Below are positions 7,808 through 19,296 of a stretch of DNA of 64,000 nucleotides, one piece after another. The stretch's first letter is position 1; each line of letters opens with the position of its first letter. The notes below the pieces were generated by a model, which made no database searches, was not told where the DNA came from, and saw only the letters and a list, made by a program, of their open reading frames with translations. A program made the translations under genes and the position numbers. The DNA is from Alcaligenaceae bacterium CGII-47 (GTDB lineage: Bacteria > Pseudomonadota > Gammaproteobacteria > Burkholderiales > Burkholderiaceae_B), in NCBI GenBank assembly GCA_019166125.1, contig JAHTBO010000009.1:62001-126000 (forward strand), in the 5' to 3' direction.

Positions 7808-9288
7808 GTCGCGAAATTCTTTTGCTGGTTGACGCCTTGGCGCGTGAAAAAAACGTTGAACGCGAGGTCGTCTTTGGCGCCCTGGAGAGCGCCCTGGCGT
7901 CTGCCATGAAAAAGCGCTTCAAAGAAGACGCCGATATTCGCGTGTCCGTTGACCGTCAGACCGGTGAGCACGAAGGGTTTCGTCGTTGGCTGGTGGTTCC
8001 GGATGAGGCCGGCTTACAAGAGCCTGATCAGCAAGAGCTCTATTCCGAAGCCCAAGAGATCGTCCCTGGGATCGAGGTGGATGCCTATATAGAAGAGCCG
8101 CTCGAGCCCCTCGAGTTCGGACGAATTGGTGCGCAGGCTGCCAAGCAAGCTATTTTGCAAAAAATTCGTGATGCCGAGCGCGAGCAGGTGTTGAATGACT
8201 TCCTGGATCGTGGCGAGAGCATCGTCTCGGGCACAGTCAAGCGCATGGATAAGGGTGACATCATCATGGAGATCGGCAAGGTCGAGGCCAGGTTGCCGCG
8301 TACCGAGATGATCCCCAAGGAAAACATTCGTTCAGGTGATCGGATTCGTGCCTGGGTACTGAAGGTCGATCATACGCTGCGTGGTCAGCAGGTTATCTTG
8401 TCGCGCACGGCGCCTGAGTTCATCCGCGAACTATTTGAAAACGAAGTGCCCGAGATCGAGCAGGGCCTGCTCGAGATCAAGGCGGCGGCACGCGATCCTG
8501 GCGTGCGTGCCAAGATCGCCGTCGTAGCCTACGATAAACGTATCGATCCGATCGGTACCTGCGTGGGGATGCGCGGTTCACGCGTGACAGCCGTGCGCAA
8601 TGAGTTGGGCGGCGAGCAGGTGGATATCGTCCTGTGGGCGGATGACCCGGCGGAATTTGTGATCGGTGCGCTGGCACCGGCGCACGTCGAATCAATCCTG
8701 GTAGATGAAGACAAGCACGCCATGGATGTCGTGGTCGATGCCGAAAACCTCCCCAAGGCCATCGGTGCGCGCGGTCAAAACGTTCGGCTGGCCTCAGAGC
8801 TGACAGGCTGGCAGATCAATATCATGACGCCCGAAGAGAGCCAGAGCCGCCATGACGAAGAGCGTGGTGCCTTGCGCCACACCTTTATTACCCGTCTGGA
8901 TGTGGATGAGGAAGTCGCCGACATCCTCATCGACGAGGGCTTTACCGGCCTCGAAGAAGTTGCCTACGTACCCATGCAGGAACTGCTCGAGATCGAGGCC
9001 TTTGACGAGGAGACGGTCAATGAGTTACGTGCTCGTGCACGCAACGCGTTACTGACCGAAGCCATAGCCCAAGAAGAACTCGTGCAGACAACGCCACATG
9101 ATCTGCTCGAAGTACCAGGGATGAATCCCGCCCTGGTGACTGCTTTGGCTGAAAATAACATTGTGACGCTGGATGATTTGGCCGAACTGGCTGCAGACGA
9201 ACTGGCTGAAATCGCTGGGCTCGAGCAGAACGTGGCCAGCGAGATGATCATGCAGGCACGCGCCCACTGGTTTGAAGATGAGGCCTGA
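7804..9288 (+). CDS. nusA: Transcription termination/antitermination factor NusA
   Basis: 494-residue RNA polymerase-binding elongation factor. Domains in order: N-terminal polymerase-binding domain (1-125), S1 domain (about 135-200, [18 protein letters not shown]), two KH domains (about 230-345, with [11 protein letters not shown] and [15 protein letters not shown]) and two C-terminal acidic helix-hairpin-helix repeats (about 370-490), the full-length proteobacterial form. Overlaps rimP by four bases and is followed 66 bases later by infB, the classic order. Confidence 0.96.
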   Translation: MSREILLLVDALAREKNVEREVVFGALESALASAMKKRFKEDADIRVSVDRQTGEHEGFRRWLVVPDEAGLQEPDQQELYSEAQEIVPGIEVDAYIEEPLEPLEFGRIGAQAAKQAILQKIRDAEREQVLNDFLDRGESIVSGTVKRMDKGDIIMEIGKVEARLPRTEMIPKENIRSGDRIRAWVLKVDHTLRGQQVILSRTAPEFIRELFENEVPEIEQGLLEIKAAARDPGVRAKIAVVAYDKRIDPIGTCVGMRGSRVTAVRNELGGEQVDIVLWADDPAEFVIGALAPAHVESILVDEDKHAMDVVVDAENLPKAIGARGQNVRLASELTGWQINIMTPEESQSRHDEERGALRHTFITRLDVDEEVADILIDEGFTGLEEVAYVPMQELLEIEAFDEETVNELRARARNALLTEAIAQEELVQTTPHDLLEVPGMNPALVTALAENNIVTLDDLAELAADELAEIAGLEQNVASEMIMQARAHWFEDEA

Positions 9289-9354
9289 TATGGCCTGCTC
9301 ACCGATCGTGGTTCATTGTCCGAATATTAGTAGTGATAAGCAAGAGAGAGTCGA

Positions 9355-12294
9355 ATGCCCAGTAACACAGTCGCCCAGTTCGCTGAAGAACTGAAAATGC
9401 CCGCCGATGTCCTGCTTGAACAATTCCGTTCAGCAGGCGTTGAGCTTGGGTCGGTGGACGCTGGCGTGACCGATGCGGATAAGGCTGCCTTGCTCGAAGC
9501 GCTGCGCCGCTCGCATGGCACCAATCAGGGCAAAAAGGTCACGCTGACACGCCGTCAAACGTCAGAGATCCATCAGGCTGATGGTTCCGGACGCTCACGC
9601 ACCATCCAGGTTGAGGTTCGCAAAAAACGCGTGTTTGTCAAACGCGATATCGCCGAACAGCCAGTGGATGCTTCGCGCCCCGAGGAAGGGGTGATCGAAC
9701 CCACCGACGTGCCAACGCCCAAGGCGCATGATGCCTCGACCCAGGCACCCAGCGTCAGCGTCACGCCCGAGCCTCTCGAGGCCTCCGTACCTGAGGCGAC
9801 TCGTGTCGTGGATACAGATGTTGCGCCGGCCGTTCAGGCCGAGACGGTGCCTGCTGATGCCACCCCAGATACCGCCTCGCCTGTCCCGGTCGAATCTGCG
9901 GCATCCGGCACCGATCCTGTTTCTGCGGCGCCAGCCGAGCCAGTGGTGGCAGAGCCAGCCGTCACCGAGCCAACAGCAACTGAGCCAACAACAACCGAGC
10001 CGGCGATAACCGAGCCGGCGGCGGTAACGCCTCAGGCCGTCGCCGCGCATGAGACGCACAAGGCTTCAGCAACGAGCACGCCGACGGCACCACCCGCGCC
10101 ACGCGCCGGTACCAAGGTTCGCCGTGCCGCGCCTACTTTATCACCCGAACATGAAAGCAGTACCAACCGCGACCATGCTCGACGTGCGGCCGAGGCCGAG
10201 GCCGCTGCGTTGCGTGAGATGCTCAGTCGTCCACGCAAGGTGTTGCGTGCGCCCGAGCCCGAAGAGGCCAAGGCGGGTACGCTGCACAAACCAGCCGGTG
10301 CCAAGGGCGCTACCAAAAAAGATAGCGAAGGCAAAAAGACGATCAAGACCGCAGACGTATCCTCGTCCTGGGCCGCAGATGGCCGCAAAAAGAGCCCCTC
10401 CAAGGCCGAGACACTCTCGCCGGGTGCGGGACGCGATGCGTGGCGTGCCGGGGGCAAGGCAGGTGGCCGCGCTAAGTCCGGCCGTGGTCGTCAAGGCCGC
10501 CATCAGATGGCACACAATGAGCCCCAACATGTGGAATTCATTGCGCGTGAGGTGCACGTACCCGAGACCATATCGGTGGCTGATCTGGCACACAAGATGT
10601 CCGTCAAGGCCGCTGAGGTGATCAAGCACCTGATGAAGCTCGGTCAGATGGTGACGATCAACCAGATCCTGGATCAGGAAACGGCCATGATTGTTGTCGA
10701 GGAATTAGGTCATACCGCGATCGCCGCTAAGCTGGACGATCCCGAGGCCTTCCTCGATATCATGCCCGATACGAGCGAGGCCGAGGCGCTGCCGCGTGCG
10801 CCGGTCGTCACGGTCATGGGTCACGTTGACCACGGTAAGACCTCCTTGCTCGATTACATCCGTCGCGCCAAGGTCGCAACGGGTGAGGCGGGTGGCATTA
10901 CCCAGCATATCGGCGCGTATAACGTCGAGACCGAGCGCGGTACGGTGACGTTCCTGGATACGCCGGGGCACGAGGCCTTTACGGCCATGCGCGCACGCGG
11001 TGCCCAGGCGACAGATATTGTCATCCTGGTTGTGGCGGCTGACGACGGCGTCATGCCCCAGACCAAGGAAGCCATTCACCACGCCCGAGCGGCCAATGTG
11101 TCCCTGGTGGTGGCGATTAACAAAATCGACAAACCCGAGGCGAACCCCGAGCGTGTCAAACAAGAGCTCGTCGCCGAGCAGGTGGTGCCTGAGGAATATG
11201 GCGGTGATGTGCCCTTTATTTCAGTGTCGGCCAAGACCGGCCAGGGCATTGACGAGCTGCTTGAAAACGTCTTGCTGCAGGCCGAGATTCTCGAGCTTAA
11301 GGCACAGGTTGATGCGCCGGCCAAGGGCGTCGTGATCGAGGCCCGTCTGGATAAGGGGCGCGGCCCGGTTGCCACGATCCTGATCCAGAGCGGTACGCTA
11401 CATCGTGGTGATGCGGTCTTGGCTGGTGTAAGTTATGGTCGTGTGCGTGCGATGCTCAATGGTGCGGGTAAGCCCGTCCAGAGCGCAGGCCCATCGACAC
11501 CGGTAGAGATCCAAGGCTTGACCGAGGTGCCTGCGGCGGGTGACGAGGTTATCGCCTTGACCGACGAGCGCAAGGCCCGCGAGATCGCGCTGTTCCGTCA
11601 GGGCAAGTTCCGCGATGTCAAGCTTGCGCGCCAACAAGCCTCCAAGCTCGAGTCGATGTTCGACAATCTGGGCGAGGGCATGCAAACGCTGGCCTTGATC
11701 GTCAAGACCGACGTGCAAGGCTCCCAGGAAGCCCTGGTGGCCTCTCTGGTCAAGCTCTCCACCGACGAGGTGAGGGTGCAGGTCGTGCACAATGCCGTCG
11801 GGGGGATCTCCGAGAGCGACGTGAATCTGGCCATTGCATCCAACGCCGTGGTGATCGGCTTTAACGTGCGTGCTGACCAAAGCGCCAAGAAGGTTGCCGA
11901 GGCCAATGGGATTGATTTGCGCTACTACAACATCATCTATGATGCGATTGATGATGTACGCAGCGCCATGTCTGGCATGCTCGCACCCGAAAAACGCGAG
12001 GAAATTATCGGCTTGGTCGATATTCGCGAGGTCTACACAATCTCCAAGGTCGGCGGTATTGCAGGGTGCATGGTGGTCGAAGGTGTTGTACGTCGTGACG
12101 CTCAGGTACGCCTATTGCGCAACCACGTCGTCCACTGGACTGGGATGATTGATTCGTTGCGTCGCTTCAAGGATGACGTCAAGGAAGTCAAGACCGGCTT
12201 TGATTGCGGGATTACACTCAAGAACAATAGCGATATCGAGGTTGGCGACCAGCTCGAGATCTTTGAGGTCAAGGAAGTCGCCCGGACACTGTAA
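9355..12294 (+). CDS. infB: Translation initiation factor IF-2
   Basis: 979-residue GTPase that brings fMet-tRNA to the 30S subunit. An N-terminal IF2 domain (1-55) is followed by a long disordered linker (about 100-385) with a short Thr-Glu-Pro repeat near residues 200-225. The GTPase core has the G1 motif GHVDHGKTS near residue 487, G3 DTPGHEAF and G4 NKID; domains II to IV ([10 protein letters not shown] near the end) complete it. ATG follows AGAGAGAG at usable spacing. It lies in the rimP-nusA-infB-rbfA-truB run. Confidence 0.97.
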   Translation: MPSNTVAQFAEELKMPADVLLEQFRSAGVELGSVDAGVTDADKAALLEALRRSHGTNQGKKVTLTRRQTSEIHQADGSGRSRTIQVEVRKKRVFVKRDIAEQPVDASRPEEGVIEPTDVPTPKAHDASTQAPSVSVTPEPLEASVPEATRVVDTDVAPAVQAETVPADATPDTASPVPVESAASGTDPVSAAPAEPVVAEPAVTEPTATEPTTTEPAITEPAAVTPQAVAAHETHKASATSTPTAPPAPRAGTKVRRAAPTLSPEHESSTNRDHARRAAEAEAAALREMLSRPRKVLRAPEPEEAKAGTLHKPAGAKGATKKDSEGKKTIKTADVSSSWAADGRKKSPSKAETLSPGAGRDAWRAGGKAGGRAKSGRGRQGRHQMAHNEPQHVEFIAREVHVPETISVADLAHKMSVKAAEVIKHLMKLGQMVTINQILDQETAMIVVEELGHTAIAAKLDDPEAFLDIMPDTSEAEALPRAPVVTVMGHVDHGKTSLLDYIRRAKVATGEAGGITQHIGAYNVETERGTVTFLDTPGHEAFTAMRARGAQATDIVILVVAADDGVMPQTKEAIHHARAANVSLVVAINKIDKPEANPERVKQELVAEQVVPEEYGGDVPFISVSAKTGQGIDELLENVLLQAEILELKAQVDAPAKGVVIEARLDKGRGPVATILIQSGTLHRGDAVLAGVSYGRVRAMLNGAGKPVQSAGPSTPVEIQGLTEVPAAGDEVIALTDERKAREIALFRQGKFRDVKLARQQASKLESMFDNLGEGMQTLALIVKTDVQGSQEALVASLVKLSTDEVRVQVVHNAVGGISESDVNLAIASNAVVIGFNVRADQSAKKVAEANGIDLRYYNIIYDAIDDVRSAMSGMLAPEKREEIIGLVDIREVYTISKVGGIAGCMVVEGVVRRDAQVRLLRNHVVHWTGMIDSLRRFKDDVKEVKTGFDCGITLKNNSDIEVGDQLEIFEVKEVARTL

Positions 12295-12296
12295 TC

Positions 12297-12707
12297 ATGG
12301 GTCGACATAAATCAAAACCTAATCCCGGACGCAATATGCGTCTGGCCGACCAGATCCGCAAGGATCTGGCTGGACTCGTGCAGCGCGAGATCGAAATGTC
12401 TCGCGTCGGACTGGTGACGCTCACCGATGTCGAGCTGTCGGCGGATTATGCCCACGCCAAGGTCTATTTCACCGTGCTGGGCGCCGAGCCTGAGCTTGTA
12501 GGCGAGGTGCTCAACGATAAAGCAGGCTGGTTGCATTCCCAGCTCTTTAAGCTGCTGCATATCCATACGGTTCCGACTTTGCGCTTTATTCATGATCCGC
12601 AGATTGCGCGGGGCATCGAGTTATCGCAATTGATTGATCGTGCCAACCGTCCTCAGGCGGGTGTGGCAGAGATCCCTGAGCTCGAAGACCCGGACGAACA
12701 GCCCTAA
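12297..12707 (+). CDS. rbfA: 30S ribosome-binding factor RbfA
   Basis: 136-residue KH-fold factor for late 30S maturation and cold adaptation. The conserved core is present from [18 protein letters not shown] to [20 protein letters not shown]. Starts with ATG two bases after infB, so it is translationally linked with it; followed by truB. Confidence 0.95.
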   Translation: MGRHKSKPNPGRNMRLADQIRKDLAGLVQREIEMSRVGLVTLTDVELSADYAHAKVYFTVLGAEPELVGEVLNDKAGWLHSQLFKLLHIHTVPTLRFIHDPQIARGIELSQLIDRANRPQAGVAEIPELEDPDEQP

Positions 12708-12744
12708 GGGCTGTCGTATCCACTCTATCTGGACGGATTAAACG

Positions 12745-13500
12745 ATGGCTTCCCGACGCGGGCAGATGCTCGATGGTGTCTTGTTGCTGGACAAACCTGA
12801 GGGCTTGTCGAGCAACCATGCCTTGCAGCGCGCCAAGCGCGCGGTCGATGCACGCAAGGCCGGACATACCGGCACGCTCGACCCCTTTGCGACCGGCTTG
12901 TTGCTGTGCTGTTTTGGGCGCGCAACCAAGATCTCTGCCGCCATGCTTGAGGCCGATAAGATGTATGTGGCCACCCTGGCGTTTGGTGTCGAGACCGACA
13001 GTGGCGATCTGACCGGTAATATTGTCAGCCAAGCCGCAGACGACTTTGAGGGCGTAACCGCAAGTCAGCTTGAGGCCGTTTTGCCCTCTTTCAGAGGTGA
13101 GATCGAGCAGATTCCGCCTATGTATTCCGCGCTCAAGCGCGATGGCAAGCCCCTGTACGAGTATGCTCGCCAGGGTATTGTGCTAGAGCGCCCGCCACGC
13201 AGTCTTACTATTTACGCGCTGGATATTCTATCGTGCTCAGCGCATGAGGCGCAGATCTTCGTGCATTGCAGCAAGGGTACGTATATCCGTACGCTCGCGC
13301 AGGACATCGGCCGCAGTCTGGGTTGCGGTGCACACCTCAAGGCCTTGCGCCGTACGCGTGTCGGGCCATTTGATTTAGACGATGCTGTTGGGCTGGAAGC
13401 CCTACAAGCCATGGAGGCGCCCCAAACGGCGCTGATTCCCCTACATAAGCTACCGGCCACGTTGCAGCCGGCGGTCATTACACAAAAGGACCAAATATGA
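12745..13500 (+). CDS. truB: tRNA pseudouridine(55) synthase TruB
   Basis: 251-residue enzyme that makes pseudouridine 55 in the T-loop of tRNAs. It has the [12 protein letters not shown] opening and the catalytic aspartate in [14 protein letters not shown], plus the [16 protein letters not shown] segment. There is little C-terminal extension, so a full PUA domain is not evident; short forms occur in the family. Its stop overlaps the typA ATG. Confidence 0.95.
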   Translation: MASRRGQMLDGVLLLDKPEGLSSNHALQRAKRAVDARKAGHTGTLDPFATGLLLCCFGRATKISAAMLEADKMYVATLAFGVETDSGDLTGNIVSQAADDFEGVTASQLEAVLPSFRGEIEQIPPMYSALKRDGKPLYEYARQGIVLERPPRSLTIYALDILSCSAHEAQIFVHCSKGTYIRTLAQDIGRSLGCGAHLKALRRTRVGPFDLDDAVGLEALQAMEAPQTALIPLHKLPATLQPAVITQKDQI

Positions 13501-15317
13501 ATCGCGCTTTGCGTAACGTGGCCATTATTGCTCACGTGGACCACGGTAAGACCACACTCGTTGACCAGTTGTTGCGTCAGTCGGGCACGTTCCGAGAGCA
13601 CCAGCACCTCTCTGATCGGGTGATGGATTCCGGCGATATCGAACGCGAACGCGGGATTACGATTCTCGCCAAAAACTGTGCAGTCGAGTACGAAGGCACC
13701 CACATCAATATTATCGATACCCCGGGACACGCCGACTTTGGTGGTGAGGTCGAGCGCGTATTGTCGATGGTCGATGGGGTGTTGTTGCTGGTTGATGCCG
13801 TCGAAGGGCCCATGCCTCAGACGCGTTTTGTCACACGTAAGGCTCTGGCGCTTGGCCTAAAGCCTATCGTCGTAGTCAACAAGGTGGACCGCACCGGCGC
13901 ACGCCCGGATTTCGTCGTCAATGCGACCTTTGATTTATTTGATAAGTTGGGCGCGACCGAAGAGCAACTGGATTTCCCCGTAATTTACGCCTCGGGCCTG
14001 GCGGGTTATGCTGGATTGACCGACTCTGTGCGCGAGGGCGATATGCGTCCCTTGTTTGATGCGATTTTGCAGTATGTACCCCAGCGCGAAGATGATCCTG
14101 AAGGGCCGCTGCAAATGCAGGTTATTTCCCTGGATTACAGCAGCTACGTGGGCAAGATCGGGGTGGGCCGCATCAACCGGGGGCGCTTGCATGCGGGCCA
14201 GGACGTTGTGGTTAAATTCGGCCCTGAGGGCGAACCAATTAAAGGACGCGTCAATCAGGTGCTGAAGTTCAAGGGTCTAGAGCGCGAGATCGTGAGTTCG
14301 GCGCAGGCCGGCGATATTGTGTTGATAAACGGCATTGAGGACATCGGAATCGGCTGCACCTTGGTCGATCCCTTACGACAGGACGCCCTGCCTTTGCTGC
14401 GTATCGATGAGCCAACGCTGACCATGAATTTTATGGTGAACACTTCGCCGTTGGCGGGCCGCGAGGGCAAGTACGTGACAAGCCGTCAGTTACGGGACCG
14501 TCTGGATCGCGAACTGAAGTCCAACGTTGCGCTGCGGGTCAATGATACCGATGATGACAAGATATTCGAGGTGTGTGGTCGGGGTGAATTACACCTGACT
14601 ATTCTGCTAGAGAACATGCGTCGCGAAGGCTATGAATTGGCCGTGTCCCGCCCTCGGGTCCTCTATAAGGATGTCGATGGGGTGCGTATGGAACCTTATG
14701 AACTGCTGACGGTTGATGTCGAGGACAGTCACCAAGGCGGTGTGATGGAAGAGTTGGGCCGACGCAAGGGCGATTTGCAGGATATGCAGGCGGATGGCCG
14801 AGGCCGCACACGCCTCGAGTATCGTATTCCAGCGCGTGGCTTGATCGGCTTTCAGGGTGAGTTCATGACCCTCACACGGGGCACAGGTCTGATGAGCCAT
14901 ATTTTCGATAATTACGCCCCCTTGCGTGAGGGCGGCGTGGGTGAGCGACGCAATGGCGTACTAATCAGCCAGGATAACGGCACGGCAGTGGCCTATGCCA
15001 TCTGGAAGTTGCAAGAGCGTGGGCGTATGTTCGTCTCGCCGCAAGATCCGGTCTATGAGGGAATGATCATCGGTATCCATTCCCGTGACAATGATCTGGT
15101 CGTCAACCCAATTCGGGAAAAAAAGCTCACCAACGTGCGCGCATCGGGTAAGGACGAGCATATCGATCTGGTACCGCCCATCGAGATGTCGCTAGAGTAT
15201 GCGGTGGACTTTATCGCCGACGATGAGTTGGTGGAGGTCACGCCCAAGTCGATTCGACTACGCAAGCGCTATCTGCTCGAACACGAGCGCCGCCGCAGTT
15301 CGCGCGAAACGAACTAG
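13497..15317 (+). CDS. typA: Ribosome-associated GTPase TypA/BipA
   Basis: 606-residue translational GTPase involved in 50S assembly and stress or cold growth. The GTPase domain shows [34 protein letters not shown] and NKVDR; EF-G-like domains II, III and V and the BipA-specific C-terminal domain follow ([20 protein letters not shown]). Four-base overlap with truB puts it in the rimP-truB operon; a strong hairpin lies after it. Confidence 0.96.
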   Translation: MNRALRNVAIIAHVDHGKTTLVDQLLRQSGTFREHQHLSDRVMDSGDIERERGITILAKNCAVEYEGTHINIIDTPGHADFGGEVERVLSMVDGVLLLVDAVEGPMPQTRFVTRKALALGLKPIVVVNKVDRTGARPDFVVNATFDLFDKLGATEEQLDFPVIYASGLAGYAGLTDSVREGDMRPLFDAILQYVPQREDDPEGPLQMQVISLDYSSYVGKIGVGRINRGRLHAGQDVVVKFGPEGEPIKGRVNQVLKFKGLEREIVSSAQAGDIVLINGIEDIGIGCTLVDPLRQDALPLLRIDEPTLTMNFMVNTSPLAGREGKYVTSRQLRDRLDRELKSNVALRVNDTDDDKIFEVCGRGELHLTILLENMRREGYELAVSRPRVLYKDVDGVRMEPYELLTVDVEDSHQGGVMEELGRRKGDLQDMQADGRGRTRLEYRIPARGLIGFQGEFMTLTRGTGLMSHIFDNYAPLREGGVGERRNGVLISQDNGTAVAYAIWKLQERGRMFVSPQDPVYEGMIIGIHSRDNDLVVNPIREKKLTNVRASGKDEHIDLVPPIEMSLEYAVDFIADDELVEVTPKSIRLRKRYLLEHERRRSSRETN

Positions 15318-15401
15318 TGGACGCGTGCAGCTGAACTAGGCGGGTTGGCCGGGTTGATGAGGCATGAGGCCGTCACGAGGCGGCATCAGATCAGGTCAGT
15401 A

Positions 15402-15441
15402 AAGGGCCTGCTGGACTGAAAGACCGGTCCAGCAGGCCCTT
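15402..15441 (+). terminator. Terminator hairpin after typA
   Basis: A perfect 15-bp inverted repeat (AAGGGCCTGCTGGAC and its complement) with a 10-base loop, 85 bases after the typA stop. The T-run after it is interrupted (TCTATTTGTT), so termination strength on the T-tract alone is uncertain. Confidence 0.75.
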
Positions 15442-15462
15442 CTATTTGTTCATGTACGGGTA

Positions 15463-17082
15463 ATGTGGCATCATCCATTTACATTCGTAACATTATTTAT
15501 CGCATTGTCCCCCAATTTATCCTTTCTTCGTCGGCTTCCTGGCCTGGTTCGCATGCTTGTTGCCTGGTTTCGATCGGCGTGGGGCGCCTGGCTGGATGGG
15601 GACGACAGCACACACTGGCCCGCGTTATTGGTTTCGTTTCTCGTGCTGTGTCTGGCCTCTTTTGTCATGCTCTGGGTGGGTGATCAGTTCAATGCCCAAG
15701 GGGCTGCAGTAACGCGATATCTGGCACGGGTACAGGCCCCGTTGACGGCCGGGTTCTATCCGACGGATTCACGTCAGCGGATCACGGTCATTACCTATGA
15801 CGATGAATTTTTACAGCGTATCCATGGCGCCTGGCCGATTTCGTATGCCGAGCACGCCGTTTGGCTGGAACGTCTGGTCGCCGATCCCGAAGCTCGGCCC
15901 AAGGCGATTTTTCTAGACATTACCTTTGGCCAAGAGCGTGATGACGTCGGTGTGGAAGAGCTGCGTGACGCGCTGTGCCATATTCATAGTCAAGGCATCC
16001 CGGTGTTTTTGGCTGCACTGGCCTCTAGAGTGGATGGCGTGCTGTATGTGCGCCCGGGCCTGCAGGCCAAGACCCGAGAGGGCATCCCATGCTTTACCTT
16101 GGTCGGTGTGCGCCATGTGGTCGATCCCGTGGATGGCATGACCTGGAGCTATCCCTTGACCTCGTATGCCGCAGCCGGCGCATGGCACTCTGGTCCAGCG
16201 CCGGCCCTGCGTATGCCCAATTATCGCAGCGCGGCAATGGCGATTGCGCAGGACGCGGCAGGCATTGATCTGGGTGAAGAGCGAGAACCTATGTCGCTGA
16301 TCTGGGGGGCACGTAGTCAGCCTCCGAGCCATTCGTCTCAGGGTCCGGGCGCGTGCCAGCCCGTCAGCTCCGTATACAGGCAGTTAAGCATCGATTTGTG
16401 GCGCCAGGTCGTAGGCGCCCGTTCGTCGAGCCCCATCTGTCCGTTTCATTCAACCCTGTCTATGGCGCAAATTGGAGACATGGATGAGGCCGAGCTGGCC
16501 CCGTATCTGACGGGCACCTATTTGATGATCGGTGCGGCGGTTGACGGCCAAAACGATTTCGCCATGTCACCGGTTCAGGGGCGCTTGCCGGGCGTATTTG
16601 TGCACGCTATGGCGCTGGATAATTTCCTCGTCTATCAAGACAGCTATAAACGCCACAGCTCGTGGAGCCTGCCGCCGTCGTCGGACTTGTTCGTCGCAGG
16701 CCTGCTTGCGATGGCAGCGGTGTTTGGCGTGCATATTGCGTTTAAGCGCACCGTGCATCGTGCGGCGTCTAGGTTTCTGCGCACGCATTGCTCGCAACGA
16801 GCCTGCTGGTTTTGGTGGGATACGCGCACTGGCGCGCCGCTGTGGCAGCGTGTCCTGTGGCTGCCGCTGCGCCTGCTCCTCTGGGCGCTGCGTCTATCGT
16901 TTCAAATTATCGCGGCGATGTTGTTGATCGTCGTCCTGCAGAAGTTTTTTCGCATCGGCATGTTGCCGGTGGTCGATTTGATCGGCATGACGGTTTTAGC
17001 CGAAGGGCTGGGCTATCAAGACAAAATCCGCACTTTTTTTGCGCTGGATCACGCCACATCGCGTGACCGTTCTGAACCCTAA
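15463..17082 (+). CDS. CHASE2-domain membrane protein without a recognised output domain
   Basis: 539-residue membrane protein. A transmembrane helix near residues 53-72 is followed by a large periplasmic CHASE2-type sensor region (about 75-400; ITVITYDDEFLQRIHGAWPI, then AIFLDITFG) and by two or three C-terminal helices. CHASE2 domains usually sit on adenylate cyclases, kinases or FecR-like proteins; here none follows, so what it signals to is unknown. The gene is 17 bases before a small exported protein and then an M48 protease, which suggests an envelope function. CHASE2 assignment is by motif reading only. Confidence 0.7.
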   Translation: MWHHPFTFVTLFIALSPNLSFLRRLPGLVRMLVAWFRSAWGAWLDGDDSTHWPALLVSFLVLCLASFVMLWVGDQFNAQGAAVTRYLARVQAPLTAGFYPTDSRQRITVITYDDEFLQRIHGAWPISYAEHAVWLERLVADPEARPKAIFLDITFGQERDDVGVEELRDALCHIHSQGIPVFLAALASRVDGVLYVRPGLQAKTREGIPCFTLVGVRHVVDPVDGMTWSYPLTSYAAAGAWHSGPAPALRMPNYRSAAMAIAQDAAGIDLGEEREPMSLIWGARSQPPSHSSQGPGACQPVSSVYRQLSIDLWRQVVGARSSSPICPFHSTLSMAQIGDMDEAELAPYLTGTYLMIGAAVDGQNDFAMSPVQGRLPGVFVHAMALDNFLVYQDSYKRHSSWSLPPSSDLFVAGLLAMAAVFGVHIAFKRTVHRAASRFLRTHCSQRACWFWWDTRTGAPLWQRVLWLPLRLLLWALRLSFQIIAAMLLIVVLQKFFRIGMLPVVDLIGMTVLAEGLGYQDKIRTFFALDHATSRDRSEP

Positions 17083-17098
17083 GCAAGGAGAACATATC

Positions 17099-17458
17099 GT
17101 GAAGTCAATCGCTGGAATATTGATGGCCACCCTGGCCTTGTCCTGGCCCGTGGCCGGCATCGCTGCCGATGCGGTGATCGGACTCAGCCCAAGTGGCAGT
17201 GAACATATCACGGCGTATGCCGAGCCGAATGCGAAGTCCGCCACAGAGCAGATGCCCGTGAGCACGCTCATTTTTCCGCTGCCTATCCTTCAGACCAAGA
17301 GCGGCTTTTTGGCGGTGCAGCTCAATGGCCAGAGTTACTGGTTACGCGCAGCAAAGGTCCGAGTTAAACGCGACTCCAGCGCAAAATGCAGTGAGCTGAT
17401 TGCGTCGGCCACCCCCACCAATGCGACGCCGGGCGTTGGCGGCACAGGGTGCCGCTAA
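17099..17458 (+). CDS. Small exported protein of unknown function (possible SH3-like fold)
   Basis: 119 residues. GTG 17099 is chosen because AAGGAG lies eight bases upstream and the first 23 residues form a clean signal peptide (ILMATLALSWPVAGIAADA). The mature part is a short beta-rich region (ITAYAEPNAKSATEQMPV, then GFLAVQLNGQSYWLRAAKVRV) that resembles a bacterial SH3-like domain, with one pair of cysteines near the C-terminus (AKCSELI and GGTGCR) that could form a disulfide. It lies between the CHASE2 protein and the M48 protease, one base before the likely start of the protease gene. Function not recognised. Confidence 0.6.
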   Translation: MKSIAGILMATLALSWPVAGIAADAVIGLSPSGSEHITAYAEPNAKSATEQMPVSTLIFPLPILQTKSGFLAVQLNGQSYWLRAAKVRVKRDSSAKCSELIASATPTNATPGVGGTGCR

Positions 17459-17459
17459 G

Positions 17460-19100
17460 ATGGCCCCGATGCATCGTCACCACCGCGTCCTTACGAGTAT
17501 GCGTTTGAGTCTGATTGTGCTGAGCGCAACGTTATTGAGCGCTTGCCAGAACCTGCCTACCTTGCCCTTTGTCCCAGACAGTGCTGCCGATGCCCGTGAG
17601 CTGACAGACGCGCTGCCCGCCCCCGAGGCGCGACAATGGCCGCATGCCGGTGACGATGTACTGAACCAGCGTGCTCGGGCCTATGGCCTGGTTCGTATGC
17701 CTGAGATGCAGGCTTATCTGGATGGCTTGTTGGCGCGTATCAAGCGCCAGGCCGGAGTGCCGGAGTGGCCGGGCTCGGTATATATCCTCGCCTCCTCGAC
17801 GCTGGATGCCTACACGACTGCCGCGGGAAATATTTATATTTCCCAGAGCTGGTTGTCATCAGCGACCAGTGAGGATGAGATCGTCGGCGTCCTTAGCCAT
17901 GAGTTCGCGCACGTTTATCTGCACTACCATAAGCTGGACGAGGTGGTGCCGGCGACCGATAAGGCTGCCCAGCTTGCATCGGCGGGCGCGACGCTCGTCA
18001 TGCAGATGACGGGTACGGGCGCCCAGGGCTGGACCGATGTCGACAGCCTGGTTGCGGGCTACACGGTGGGCCGTGATTTGTTGTCCACCGCGTGGGGGCG
18101 CTCGCAGGAATCCAGTGCCGATTTGCTGGGCCTGAATATTTCCCTGCAGCTCGGCTATTCCTATGATGCGGGCTATAAGGCGTTTCTAGAGCGTCTGGCG
18201 AGCTGGCAGGAGGACCATGCTGCGCACCAGGCACAACTCGAAAAAGAAATGCTGGATCAGGTGATGCAGCGCGCATCAGCCGCCGTCGAGGCGGGTAACG
18301 ATACGCCCAATAGCGAGGTCTCCAAGGCCATGTTCAAGCCTCTGTCTGCGCTGGCGGGAGGCATTGCAGGGCTGATGCACCTGGGACAGACGGGCGTGGA
18401 AAAGCTCTGGAGTGCTTCAACCTCCAGGCATCCCGATACCATCGCGCGTCTGGATCGGCTGACCATGGCCATCGATGAGTTACCCCTTGAGGATCTGCAG
18501 TTCGATGCCACAACCAAGCCTTGGCGCCAGGCACGGGCCCAGCGACGCACCGCTGCGACGCTCAGGAATTACCAGATGGCCGTTCAGGCTGTGACGCAGC
18601 TGGATCATCCTAAAGCCTATACGTGGGCCCGACAGTCTGCCGCGGGCGTCACCGCCACCCATGCCTTTCCGCTCGATGTCCTGGTTAAGGCCCAGATGGC
18701 CCGTGGCGCGGCGCAATCCAGAGCGATGAACCCCGCGACGGCCAGTGCCGTATTGGATCGTAATATCGCAGCGCCATCGGATCGCGCCTGGATCAGCTAT
18801 GCCACGCGCAGCCAAGCATTGTTGAGGGCAGGGCAGACTGCGCGCGCACAGGCGATCATCAATCAGGGTTTTAATTATTTTAATGACGCACCCGAGGTCT
18901 GGCCTGCGACGATTGCGATGATGGCCGCAACGCAAGGCGTGGACGAGGCCAAACGCCTGGCCCAGACATGTGCCCAACGCTTCCCGAATATCGGAGGCGC
19001 CTGCCAAATGGCGGCCCGTAGTCCGGCTGAAAAGGCCGCCGCCGACCGCCAAGCCGAGCAAAAGGCCGAGGCGCTCCTGAATCGGATTATGAATAAATGA
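17460..19100 (+). CDS. M48-family periplasmic lipoprotein metalloprotease with TPR-like C-terminus (BepA-like)
   Basis: About 546 residues from ATG 17460; ATG 17499 would still keep the lipoprotein signal. The lipobox LLSAC places the lipidated cysteine after a short hydrophobic stretch. The zinc protease motif is in LSHEFAHVYLH (HExxH) and the third ligand region is ESSADLLGLNI. The C-terminal half is helical and TPR-like. BepA-type proteins repair or degrade stalled outer-membrane proteins; this role is inferred from domain order. It is the third gene of the CHASE2 - small exported protein - protease run, and the last 300 bases before a major porin gene. Confidence 0.83.
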   Translation: MAPMHRHHRVLTSMRLSLIVLSATLLSACQNLPTLPFVPDSAADARELTDALPAPEARQWPHAGDDVLNQRARAYGLVRMPEMQAYLDGLLARIKRQAGVPEWPGSVYILASSTLDAYTTAAGNIYISQSWLSSATSEDEIVGVLSHEFAHVYLHYHKLDEVVPATDKAAQLASAGATLVMQMTGTGAQGWTDVDSLVAGYTVGRDLLSTAWGRSQESSADLLGLNISLQLGYSYDAGYKAFLERLASWQEDHAAHQAQLEKEMLDQVMQRASAAVEAGNDTPNSEVSKAMFKPLSALAGGIAGLMHLGQTGVEKLWSASTSRHPDTIARLDRLTMAIDELPLEDLQFDATTKPWRQARAQRRTAATLRNYQMAVQAVTQLDHPKAYTWARQSAAGVTATHAFPLDVLVKAQMARGAAQSRAMNPATASAVLDRNIAAPSDRAWISYATRSQALLRAGQTARAQAIINQGFNYFNDAPEVWPATIAMMAATQGVDEAKRLAQTCAQRFPNIGGACQMAARSPAEKAAADRQAEQKAEALLNRIMNK

Positions 19101-19234
19101 GGGGGACGTTTAGGGGCATATGTTGCACATACCCAACACACCTGCCTCAAAGTCAAGGCTTTACACAGCTTAACGTAGCCATGGCCGGTGAATTTTGATG
19201 CAATAGCTACAACTTCCCATCGCGGAGTTAGAAG

Positions 19235-19266
19235 GAGCAGCAGCACCGGTGGTTGTTGGGCTGCTC
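19235..19266 (+). promoter_or_regulatory. Stem-loop in the porin 5' untranslated region
   Basis: GAGCAGC pairs with GCTGCTC across an 18-base loop, 30 bases before the porin ATG. No T-run follows. Porin mRNAs often have structured leaders that affect stability or small-RNA control; that role here is a guess. The rest of 19101-19296 holds no gene. Confidence 0.35.
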
Positions 19267-19296
19267 TGATTTACTCAATCTACGGAGATTTCTTAC

